From: JAKACA01 sp050010115
GTDB taxonomy: Bacteria; Actinomycetota; Acidimicrobiia; Acidimicrobiales; Bog-793
DNA length: 28,236 nucleotides
NCBI GenBank assembly: GCA_050010115.1
Contig: JBEKLQ010000047.1
Span: 1 to 28,236, forward strand
Direction: 5' to 3'
Shown piece by piece: positions 7,675-14,165 of the stretch (positions within the stretch are counted from its first letter, which is position 1; each line of letters begins with the position of its first letter). The translations under genes were made by a program, and so were the position numbers. The notes beneath the pieces were generated by a model. It did not search any database and had not been told where the DNA came from. It was given only the letters and a program-made list of their open reading frames with translations.

Positions 7675-7688
7675 CGAAGATATCTTCG
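7675..7688. promoter_or_regulatory. Perfect 14-bp palindrome, candidate operator
   Basis: CGAAGATATCTTCG is a perfect 14-base palindrome with an AT-rich core in an otherwise GC-rich gap, 75 bases upstream of the MaoC-type gene. It has no loop, so it looks more like a protein-binding site than a terminator. No regulator can be assigned. Confidence 0.35.
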
Positions 7689-7762
7689 CGCCGCCAGGCT
7701 GACGCCGGGCCTGCGGAGCCGCGGTTGGACGGCGGTAGGCCTCGGGGAGTACAAGTCGTGCA

Positions 7763-8272
7763 ATGGCAACGTACGAGCGTCCCTTCGGCCGTGCTCTCGA
7801 GGACTTCACCGTCGGTGACGTGTACCGGCACTGGCCGGGCAAGACGGTCACCGAGTACGACGACCACCTCTTCTGCATGATCACGATGAACCACCACCCG
7901 CTGCACACCGACAGCTGGTTCGCCGAGAACGACGCCCCGCAGGGACGCAACGTGGTCGTCGGCAACCTCGTGTACTCGCTCGTCCTCGGGATGAGTGTCC
8001 CGGACGTGTCGGGCTCGTGCATCGCCAACCTCGAGGTCGAAACCCTCCAGCACAAACACCCGACCTTCCACGGTGACACGATCTACGCGGAGACCCGAGT
8101 GCTCGACGTCGTCGAGTCCCGCTCGAAGCCGGACAGGGGAGTGGTGACGGTGGAGACGAAGGGTTTCAACCAGCGCGGCGAAGAGGTGTGCTACTTCCGC
8201 CGCAAGCTGCTCGTCTGGAAGCGCGAGGCACTGCCGAGCCGCCGGCGCCCGTACGCGGACGCCTGGGACTGA
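7763..8272 (+). CDS. MaoC-family (hot-dog fold) enoyl-CoA hydratase-like protein
   Basis: A 169-residue single hot-dog domain of the MaoC dehydratase family, which hydrates enoyl-CoA thioesters. The active-site stretch reads TMNHHPLHTD (residues 41-50). It aligns with the hydratase-2 motif GDxNPxH, but Asn43 replaces the catalytic Asp and His45 replaces Asn, while His48 is kept. I recall a similar N-x-H-P-x-H signature in mesaconyl-CoA hydratase-like MaoC proteins, so a branched C4/C5 dicarboxyl-CoA substrate is possible; this is inference. HWPGKTVTEYDD and the FHGDTIYAETRV strand are further family features. The start is the ATG at 7763; a weak TACAAG hexamer ends 7 bases before it and no ribosome site is obvious. 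mutY follows 44 bases downstream. A CitE-like lyase that could act on the same class of CoA esters lies 6.7 kb upstream. Confidence 0.87.
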   Translation: MATYERPFGRALEDFTVGDVYRHWPGKTVTEYDDHLFCMITMNHHPLHTDSWFAENDAPQGRNVVVGNLVYSLVLGMSVPDVSGSCIANLEVETLQHKHPTFHGDTIYAETRVLDVVESRSKPDRGVVTVETKGFNQRGEEVCYFRRKLLVWKREALPSRRRPYADAWD

Positions 8273-8316
8273 GCACGCCGGCCCGAGTCTTAGGCGTTCG
8301 CGCGGGCGGGCCGGAC

Positions 8317-9288
8317 GTGGGCGTGGGCGCTGCCGGCGCTGCCGGCGGTCGTCACGGCACCGAGACCGGGAGCATCGCGGCCAAGGTCGTCGCCTGGTGG
8401 CAGTCCTCCGGGGTCGACGCCGATCGGGACCGGTTGCCGTGGCGGTCGCCGCCGTCAGCGGCCGACCCGTGGCACGTGCTCGTGTCGGAGGTGATGCTGG
8501 CCCAGACCCAGGCCGGGAGAGTGGCGGATCGGTTCCCGCAATTCGTCGAGCGCTTCGGGTCGCCGTCTGCGCTGGCCGCCGAGCCGCTGGGGGAGATGCT
8601 GCGAGCGTGGCAGGGGCTCGGGTATCCGAGGCGGGCCGCCAACCTGCACCGATGCGCGGGTGTACTCGTCGCCGACCACGACGGTGAGGTGCCCCGGGAG
8701 CTCGAGGTCTTGCTGGCCCTGCCGGGGGTCGGTCGTTACACGGCCCGAGCCGTCCTGGCATTCGCGTTCGACGTGGCCATCATGCCGGTCGACACGAACA
8801 TCGGCCGGGTGCTCGCACGCCTGCAGGGTCGCCGGTTGGGTGTTGCGGAGGCGCAACGCATCGGTGATTCGCTACAGCTCTCGGCAAGCCCGGCGCCCGG
8901 CGGTCGCCGGACTGGCCTGGCGTTCATGGATCTCGGCGCTGTCCTGTGCCGCCCCAAGGAGCCCGGTTGTCCGGAGTGCCCCTTGGTGACGCGCTGCATC
9001 TTCGGGCTCGCTTGCTCCGTTGCGGAGGCGAGGGGTCGGCCGGCGCCGGAAGATCCAGCGGTGCGGTCGGCTGGCGTGTCGGGGAGGCAGGCGCGTTTCG
9101 AAGGGTCGGACCGCCAAGGGCGGGGTCGCTTGTTGAAAGCGGCGGCGGGCGCACCGATCGCTGCCGCCGATCTCGCCGTGGCCGCCGGCTGGCCCGACGA
9201 CCCGGCACGAGCAGCCCGAGCTGTCATGACTCTCGTGGCCGATGGGCTGCTTGCCGCCGGCGCCGACGGTCGCTACGTCATGCCGTAG
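8317..9288 (+). CDS. mutY: A/G-specific adenine glycosylase MutY
   Basis: DNA repair glycosylase that removes adenine mispaired with 8-oxoguanine. It shows SEVMLAQTQ with the catalytic Glu at about residue 58, the helix-hairpin-helix LLALPGVGRYTARAVLAFAF, the catalytic Asp159 in PVDTNIGRV, and a [4Fe-4S] site with the exact MutY spacing C-x6-C-x2-C-x5-C at residues 211, 218, 221 and 227. The C-terminal NUDIX-like 8-oxoG domain of E. coli MutY is not recognisable. Instead there is a ~55-residue helical segment ending DGRYVMP, as is usual in short actinobacterial forms. The GTG at 8317 is chosen because it lies just before the conserved AAKVVAWW; the GTG at 8323 is equally possible and no strong ribosome site is visible. 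It depends on the Fe-S supply that the nearby suf genes provide. Confidence 0.88.
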   Translation: MGVGAAGAAGGRHGTETGSIAAKVVAWWQSSGVDADRDRLPWRSPPSAADPWHVLVSEVMLAQTQAGRVADRFPQFVERFGSPSALAAEPLGEMLRAWQGLGYPRRAANLHRCAGVLVADHDGEVPRELEVLLALPGVGRYTARAVLAFAFDVAIMPVDTNIGRVLARLQGRRLGVAEAQRIGDSLQLSASPAPGGRRTGLAFMDLGAVLCRPKEPGCPECPLVTRCIFGLACSVAEARGRPAPEDPAVRSAGVSGRQARFEGSDRQGRGRLLKAAAGAPIAAADLAVAAGWPDDPARAARAVMTLVADGLLAAGADGRYVMP

Positions 9289-9301
9289 GCCGACAGGAGC
9301 T

Positions 9302-9470
9302 TACGAAGGAACTGTCACGAATTCCGGGCGTTTCCGCGCTCTACACCGTAGGTCGAGCGATTGAGAGGGCTGGGTTGACCGAGACGGAGTTCGCGGCGTC
9401 GTCGCACCGGACTCACCTGGCGCGGGGACCTCACCAAGCTTCGCTCTCTATTGGAGGTCGAAGATGTCCG
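9302..9470 (+). pseudogene. Possible remnant of an XRE-like helix-turn-helix gene
   Basis: The gap after mutY keeps a protein-like reading: ELTKELSRIPGVSALYTVG, then RAIERAGLTETEFAAS, which resembles the first helices of Cro/C1 (XRE) domains (AGLTQTEFA). After about 9420 a different frame looks better (TWRGDLTKLRSLLEVEDV), as if a frameshift had occurred. There is no start codon, no ribosome site and no full domain. This may be a decayed gene or chance in GC-rich DNA; confidence is low. Confidence 0.22.
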
Positions 9471-9484
9471 ACACCCGCCCCGAC

Positions 9485-10372
9485 TCAGAGCGACAGCCAG
9501 TCCACGATCTTCGGGTTGACGACTTCAGGGTGCTCCACGTGAGCGAAGTGCCCAGCGTCGTCGACCAGCAACAGCCTCGAGCCCGGACCGACGTAGTCGA
9601 GGATCGCCGGCGTCACCGCCTCGGCACCGACGCAACCGTCGTCGGCGCCGTGGTAGTAGAGCGTCGGCTGCGGCACCGGCTGCATCGCAGCCGCCTGCTC
9701 GGCCTCGAGCCCGGGGATCTCCTGGGAGAGGTCGAACATCGACCGGTAGTAGGCCAGTGCCGCCGTCAGCCGATCAGGTGAGCCGATGGCTTCCTTCACG
9801 CGGGCCAAGTCGAACCACCCGTCGTAGCCTGGCGACCAGTCCGCCCAGAGCTCTTCGACGAACTCCATGTCGTTCGCGCCCACGACGCCGTCGGCGAGCG
9901 GGCTCTGGAAGAAGAACATGTACCAGCTCTTCTTCAGCTGCCGGTAGGTGAACAGTGTCTGCATGAACGACAGGGTCGGCGGTACCGCTCCACAGACGAT
10001 CCTGCGGAAGCGCTCAGGCGCGAGTGCCGCGGCCCCGTAGGTCGCCGGCGCTCCCCAGTCGTGGCCCACCAGGGCGGCGTCGCTCCGGCCGCCGAGCGCT
10101 TGGTGCAGCGCGACGACGTCGGCGACGAGTGCCCCCATCGGATAGCGCCCGTCAGGAGCGAGCGAAGTGGGTGCGTAGCCCCGCATAAATGGCGCAACGG
10201 CCCGGAAGCCGGCCACGCCAAGCTCAGGCAGCAGGTACCGCCATGTCCATGCCGTGTCAGGAAACCCATGCAGGCACAACACCAGCGGGCCGTCCTCCGG
10301 TCCCGCCTCGAGGGTTGCGAACGAGATCCCGTTGGCGAGGACCTCGCCCTGGCGTAGCTCGTCGGTGGTCAC
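9485..10372 (-). CDS. Alpha/beta hydrolase, epoxide hydrolase-like
   Basis: A 295-residue alpha/beta-hydrolase most like epoxide hydrolases and haloalkane dehalogenases. The oxyanion-hole motif LHGFPDTAWTWR, the nucleophile elbow VGHDWGA with Asp105, a late acid in GADDGC (Asp244/245) and the catalytic His275 in DDAGHFAHVEHP make a full triad. An Asp nucleophile rather than Ser separates it from esterases. The lid contains KKSWYMFFFQSP and LAYYRSMF, typical places for the two substrate-activating Tyr of epoxide hydrolases, so epoxide hydrolysis is the best guess. There is no signal peptide, so it is cytoplasmic. The GTG start lies 11 bases after the stop of a secreted-protein gene, with GAGACGGG as a weak ribosome site, so the two are probably co-transcribed. 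Confidence 0.9.
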   Translation of the reverse strand: MTTDELRQGEVLANGISFATLEAGPEDGPLVLCLHGFPDTAWTWRYLLPELGVAGFRAVAPFMRGYAPTSLAPDGRYPMGALVADVVALHQALGGRSDAALVGHDWGAPATYGAAALAPERFRRIVCGAVPPTLSFMQTLFTYRQLKKSWYMFFFQSPLADGVVGANDMEFVEELWADWSPGYDGWFDLARVKEAIGSPDRLTAALAYYRSMFDLSQEIPGLEAEQAAAMQPVPQPTLYYHGADDGCVGAEAVTPAILDYVGPGSRLLLVDDAGHFAHVEHPEVVNPKIVDWLSL

Positions 10373-10383
10373 CCCGTCTCGGC

Positions 10384-11439
10384 CTACGTGGCGAAAATGA
10401 TGTACTCGCCGGTCGTGGTCGATGATGGAGCGACCAGGTTGCCGGTGAGCACCGTGTGTCCCGTCAGCGCTTTGCCTGCCGGGCTTTTGAACGTGGCGCC
10501 TGAATCTATCGTCAGGGTTCCCTTCACGGTCTTGCCGCCGGACGTACAGGTCTCGGGTATCGAGGTCCGCTTACCGCCGGTCAGCGTCGCCGATCCGGTG
10601 ACGATGCCTGCCGTGCTGGCGGACACGGTCACAGTCTTGGTCTTCGAGTTGTAGCTCCCCGCGGAGGCGTGGAGGAACGCCACGTCGTCACGCTTGGCGC
10701 TCTTCGGGGACGACAGCGTCGTCGACTTCGCGACGCTCAGGTAGTCGTAGGTCTTGCCCGAGATCACCTCCTGGATCCCGCCTGCGACCGTGCCCTTTGA
10801 TCCTGACCCCCAGTCGAGCGCCGAAGAGCAGGGCACAGCGGTCGTGCAGGAGAAGTCCTCGGTCAGCGTGCTCGTGCCGGTGAACGTGAGCGTCTTGCCA
10901 CCGACGGTCCCGCCGAGTTTGAACCCGGTGACGATCTCGGACTCACCCTTGAGCGTCACGGTGTAGATCGTCTCGCTCCCCGAAATGCAGGTGCCCTTCT
11001 TGCTCGCGGTTCCCGTGATGGAGAGGTCAACGGTGCCGACCGGGCTCGCCTCGGTCCCGGTGTTGAGCGTGCCCTTCCTGGTGGTGGTATTGAACGCGAG
11101 TGTGGTGTCCTTCACTGTGAACTCCCACTCATGAATCTCGGCACCCGAGCCTCCGGCAGTGACCGTGCGGATGATCCCCACCGACATGTAGGCCGAGCCT
11201 GAAGCGAGCGTCGAGCCGACCCAACCGATACCCATCGACCAGGTGTCGCCATTGCTGGTCTTCACCGATGCCCCGCCCGAGTTCAGCGTCACTGCGGTCG
11301 GTGTCGCCGCCAGGCTGGCCGACGGCGCCACCAGCACTGTGGCGATGGGGCCTACGACGCAGGCGGCCACGAGCGCGACAGCGCCAATGGCTCGCCGGCC
11401 GCCGGCCTTGCGTGTCGACTGTTCGTGGAAATGCCTCAT
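10384..11439 (-). CDS. Secreted protein of unknown function, beta-rich
   Basis: A 351-residue protein with a clear Sec signal peptide: basic n-region KAGGRR (residues 11-16), a long hydrophobic segment AIGAVALVAACVVGPIATVL (17-36) and a likely cleavage site near SLA-A (44-45). The mature part is rich in Thr, Ser and Gly with alternating hydrophobic residues, suggesting stacked beta strands, and has four Cys in three places (GTCISG, DFSCTTAVPCSS, PETCTSG) that could form disulfides. No known domain is recognised. The ATG at 11439 is decisive: AAGGAGG lies 8 bases upstream, the best Shine-Dalgarno in the window. The frame stays open upstream but that part is not signal-like. An epoxide-hydrolase-like gene follows after 11 bases. 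It could be a surface or matrix protein; the function is open. Confidence 0.82.
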   Translation of the reverse strand: MRHFHEQSTRKAGGRRAIGAVALVAACVVGPIATVLVAPSASLAATPTAVTLNSGGASVKTSNGDTWSMGIGWVGSTLASGSAYMSVGIIRTVTAGGSGAEIHEWEFTVKDTTLAFNTTTRKGTLNTGTEASPVGTVDLSITGTASKKGTCISGSETIYTVTLKGESEIVTGFKLGGTVGGKTLTFTGTSTLTEDFSCTTAVPCSSALDWGSGSKGTVAGGIQEVISGKTYDYLSVAKSTTLSSPKSAKRDDVAFLHASAGSYNSKTKTVTVSASTAGIVTGSATLTGGKRTSIPETCTSGGKTVKGTLTIDSGATFKSPAGKALTGHTVLTGNLVAPSSTTTGEYIIFAT

Positions 11440-11493
11440 CGCCTTCGCCTCCTTCGCGCGCCCGCTTGCGCGCTCCGCGAATCTTCCCACGGT

Positions 11494-11506
11494 CGCTCTG
11501 AGAGCG
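11494..11506. promoter_or_regulatory. Short palindrome upstream of the secreted-protein gene
   Basis: CGCTCT-G-AGAGCG, flanked by a T/A pair that extends it to 15 bases (11493-11507), lies about 55 bases before the ATG of the secreted protein, in the divergent gap shared with the metallo-hydrolase. It may be an operator; no regulator is identifiable. Confidence 0.28.
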
Positions 11507-11636
11507 AAAGTCCCAGCCGAAAAACCCCACGACCGCCGAAGAACTAGTCTCAACTGGGTCATTGGGGATGTCACTCGTTTGGCCCAACCGAGCCAACCTG
11601 GCGACAGGGCGCAGGATTCGAGGAGTCGGAAGGACG

Positions 11637-12623
11637 GTGGCGGTGGCATCGGTGGGCTTCCACGGCGTACGGGGATCATGTCCGTGCTCTGACCCGGCCC
11701 TCAGCCGGTACGGGGGATCGACAGCGTCCATGACCGTCGACGCCGGTGATGGAGCACCTCCCGTGCTGTTCGATCTCGGTACTGGGTGCCGTCGCCTGGG
11801 CGAAGGTCTGTTGCAACGCTTCTTCCCTGGGGCGGGCCTGAGCCCAGGTGCGCGCCCACGCGACGAGCACGAACCGCCTGCCAGCCCGCACCACGACCCC
11901 GTCAAGCTCCGGCTCAGTGCGTTCGTCACGCACCTCCACTTCGACCACGTGCAAGGCCTGCCATTCTTCGGCCCGGCACTGCGACCCGATGTCCGCCTCG
12001 ACATCTACGGACCGGTTCAGGACGGTCTCCTGGCCGATGCGTTCTCGGCGTTCCTCCAGCCGCCGTACTTCCCGGTGGGGGTGGACGAGTTGCCGGCGGA
12101 GGTGGGTTTCTTCGAGTTGGTCGATGGGAGCGTGGTCCAGGCGGGCTCCGCCATCGTGCGGGCACGGGAGATACCCCACGTGGGCCGCACGCTCGGGTAC
12201 CGGATCGAGGCCGGGGGCGTGGCGGTGGCCTACCTGGGTGACCACCAGGCGCCGGCGCGTGATGGGCGTGTGATCCCCGAGGTGTCCGAGGCGGCGTTCG
12301 ATCTCTGCAATGGGGTCGACTTGCTCGTGCACGATGCTCAGTACTCCGATGCCGAGTTCGCCGTGAAGGCACACTGGGGCCACAGCACCATCGCCTACGC
12401 GATCGAGGTTGCACGGCAGGCCGGCGTCCGGCAGCTGGCGCTGTTCCACCATGATCCGACCCACAGCGACGACCAGCTCGACCGTCTCGGGCTGGAAGCC
12501 ACGCAACTGGCCGGGCCCTCGCTGAAGGTGGTCATGGCGGCAGAGGGTATGGCCCTCGACTTGAACCCCGGCGGCACGGTCTGTCGCTCCGTGTGCCCGC
12601 CGGTTATGGCCGTCGGCACCTGA
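11637..12623 (+). CDS. Metallo-beta-lactamase-fold hydrolase (PhnP/cyclic phosphodiesterase-like)
   Basis: A 328-residue MBL-fold metal hydrolase. It opens with GFHGVRGSCPCSDPALSRYGG, a start typical of phosphodiesterase-like MBL proteins (GVRGS-P-x-YGG). It has the metal motif THLHFDHVQGLPFF (HxHxDH), a further AYLGDH ligand, HDAQYSDAEF, and a C-terminal GHSTIAYAIEVARQAGVRQLALFHHDP. This C-terminal layout is seen in enzymes that hydrolyse cyclic phosphodiesters, but the true substrate is unknown. The frame is open from 11562. The GTG at 11637 is chosen because AGGAG and GGAAGG precede it and the conserved N-terminus follows; the GTG at 11643 is nearly as good. It is divergent from the secreted-protein gene across about 200 bases. 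A separate gene begins 113 bases downstream. Confidence 0.87.
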   Translation: MAVASVGFHGVRGSCPCSDPALSRYGGSTASMTVDAGDGAPPVLFDLGTGCRRLGEGLLQRFFPGAGLSPGARPRDEHEPPASPHHDPVKLRLSAFVTHLHFDHVQGLPFFGPALRPDVRLDIYGPVQDGLLADAFSAFLQPPYFPVGVDELPAEVGFFELVDGSVVQAGSAIVRAREIPHVGRTLGYRIEAGGVAVAYLGDHQAPARDGRVIPEVSEAAFDLCNGVDLLVHDAQYSDAEFAVKAHWGHSTIAYAIEVARQAGVRQLALFHHDPTHSDDQLDRLGLEATQLAGPSLKVVMAAEGMALDLNPGGTVCRSVCPPVMAVGT

Positions 12624-12736
12624 GCCGGCGACCCGTGTCCCCAGGTGGTGGCGACGCCCCGCCAATGTGTGCTCTCGGGCTGACTCCGCTTGAATAGGGG
12701 CGTGCTGGAGCTGTTCGTTCGTAGAAGGATGCCCTC

Positions 12737-14059
12737 GTGCCCGCTCTGATCATCGGCGGTCTGGTCGTGTTGGTCATCGTCGGCATCGTCTGGGCGAGGG
12801 TCAGTGCGGCTCGGTCCGATCGGCGCTCGATGGAGACCTACGGGCGAGCTCTCGGTGTGCTCGGCGACGTGGCCAGGCGCACAGGTCCGTCTGCGAGCGT
12901 CCGGGTGCTGCCACGCAGCGAGGCAGGCCGAGCGCATGTCCGCACGGACGTGCCCGAGCGCCCGGACGAGAAGCAGGGCGACGCTTCCCAACAGGGCGGG
13001 GCTGGGAGCCCGACGACTGGGAGACCCCGCGCAGTGGGGTCAACCGGCAGCACCCGCCAGCCGGGTCCCGGCAGTACGGGCGCCGGCTCCGGCTCCGCAA
13101 GCGCCGGTCCTGTGAGCGCCGGCTCCCGCTCTGCAAGCGTCGGTCCTGTGAGCGCCGGCTCCGGCTCCGCAAGCGTCGGTCCTGTGAGTGCCGGCTCCGG
13201 CTCCGGTGATCGTTCGGCGCTGCGCCGTGCCGGTGCTCCGCCACAGTCGGTCCGCCCTGCCTCGCGGCCCTCGACTTCGATACCGGTGCCGGAGCGGGAG
13301 CGGGAGCGGGAGCGGGAGCGGGAGCTGAGTTTTGAAGATCGTGGTGCCGAGTGGGCCGGAGCCGGTGAGCGAGGGCTCCGGGAGCCGGGGGAGCGGCAGG
13401 TCGGCCGTGCCCGGCGCCCGGGCGAACCGGTTAAGGCGCCGCCCACCCGTGAACCGGTGGGAGCGATCTCGGCACGGGACCGAACCGAGGACGGGGACGA
13501 GGTCGACGTCGATCGACGGCCTGAGGCCCATTCTCACGCAGTGTCGCCAGACGAGCTGCGCCGGCAGGCAGCGGTGCGCCGCCTCTGGACAGCCAGTGCT
13601 GCGGGGCTCGCGCTGCTCCTCATCGTGGTGGCGGCCATCCGATTGGCCGGGAACGCGACACCCAACACCAACCCACCGGCCAAGAGCCAGCACCATCACA
13701 CGCTCAGTAGCTCGACCCCGACCACCCGGGCCACCACCACGACAGCCAAGTCCTCGGTCCTCAAACCGGTCTCGACGGTCAACGGCTGGGTCACCTACCG
13801 GGTGCCGTCGAAGACGTACACGCTGACGTTCACCGCCCAGGGGGGCAACTGCTGGGTGGGGGTCGAGACCGGACCCGGGTCTGGTGTGCTGCTCTGGTCC
13901 CAGACGGTGCAGCCCGGCGTCCCGATGACGTACAAGGCCCCCGGACCGGTTGCCGTCGAATTCGGCGCGATCGCCTACATATCGGTGACCATGAACGGGC
14001 TCGCGGCACGATTCCCCACCAACGCGTCCACGAACGGCTTGTCGTTCGTCACGGGGTAG
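12737..14059 (+). CDS. Two-helix membrane protein with low-complexity middle and RodZ-like (DUF4115) C-terminus
   Basis: A 440-residue protein of unknown function. An N-terminal transmembrane helix (ALIIGGLVVLVIVGIVWARV, residues 3-22) is followed by a basic, then Gly/Ser/Ala-rich region with three 12-residue repeats, a (RE)n stretch near residues 186-196 and charged sequence. A second helix (about 282-303, LWTASAAGLALLLIVVAAIRLA) leads into a His/Thr-rich linker and a compact beta domain (about 345-440) with CWVGVETGPGSGVLLWSQ and VEFGAIAYISVTMNG. This last domain resembles DUF4115, the C-terminus of RodZ-type morphogenesis proteins. If both helices span the membrane, the repeat region is cytoplasmic and the C-terminal domain would lie outside only with one orientation. 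No N-terminal helix-turn-helix is seen, unlike RodZ. The GTG start has AGGA about 9 bases upstream. Confidence 0.8.
   Translation: MPALIIGGLVVLVIVGIVWARVSAARSDRRSMETYGRALGVLGDVARRTGPSASVRVLPRSEAGRAHVRTDVPERPDEKQGDASQQGGAGSPTTGRPRAVGSTGSTRQPGPGSTGAGSGSASAGPVSAGSRSASVGPVSAGSGSASVGPVSAGSGSGDRSALRRAGAPPQSVRPASRPSTSIPVPERERERERERELSFEDRGAEWAGAGERGLREPGERQVGRARRPGEPVKAPPTREPVGAISARDRTEDGDEVDVDRRPEAHSHAVSPDELRRQAAVRRLWTASAAGLALLLIVVAAIRLAGNATPNTNPPAKSQHHHTLSSSTPTTRATTTTAKSSVLKPVSTVNGWVTYRVPSKTYTLTFTAQGGNCWVGVETGPGSGVLLWSQTVQPGVPMTYKAPGPVAVEFGAIAYISVTMNGLAARFPTNASTNGLSFVTG
13082..13189 (+). repeat. Three 36-bp in-frame repeats encoding AGSGSASAGPVS-type units
   Basis: Three consecutive 36-base units, GCCGGCTCCGGCTCCGCAAG followed by (C/T)GGTCCTGTGAG-type sequence, with a partial fourth copy to about 13205. 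They encode AGSGSASAGPVS with minor changes (Arg for Gly in one unit, Val for Ala in two). Confidence 0.92.
13292..13321 (+). repeat. (GAGCGG)5 microsatellite encoding (Glu-Arg)5
   Basis: Five perfect copies of GAGCGG in the two-helix membrane protein, read as alternating Glu and Arg. The same hexamer in another register occurs near the start of the acyl-CoA dehydrogenase at 23.5 kb, where it is read as Gly-Ser. Confidence 0.95.
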
Positions 14060-14104
14060 CCAGCCGAGTCGGGCCCGGCTCTCCTGGGACCCAGCGGGCC
14101 CAAC

Positions 14105-14140
14105 CTCGAGCGGTGCAGCGCCGCTGCGCCCGAGCTCGAG
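14105..14140. terminator. Possible bidirectional terminator between convergent genes
   Basis: Nested inverted repeats: outer CTCGAG copies (14105-14110 and 14135-14140) enclose an 8-base stem GGTGCAGC / GCTGCGCC (one G-U pair) with a 3-base loop. It sits in the 106-base gap between two convergent genes. There is no T-run, which is common in high-GC actinobacteria. Confidence 0.45.
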
Positions 14141-14165
14141 CGCCGCAGGGCACACCTTGGGCTAT

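Noticed and set aside
13082..13205. Possible CRISPR or iteron array from the 36-bp repeats
   Set aside because: The copies are directly adjacent with no unique spacers and are in frame within a coding region, so they are protein repeats.
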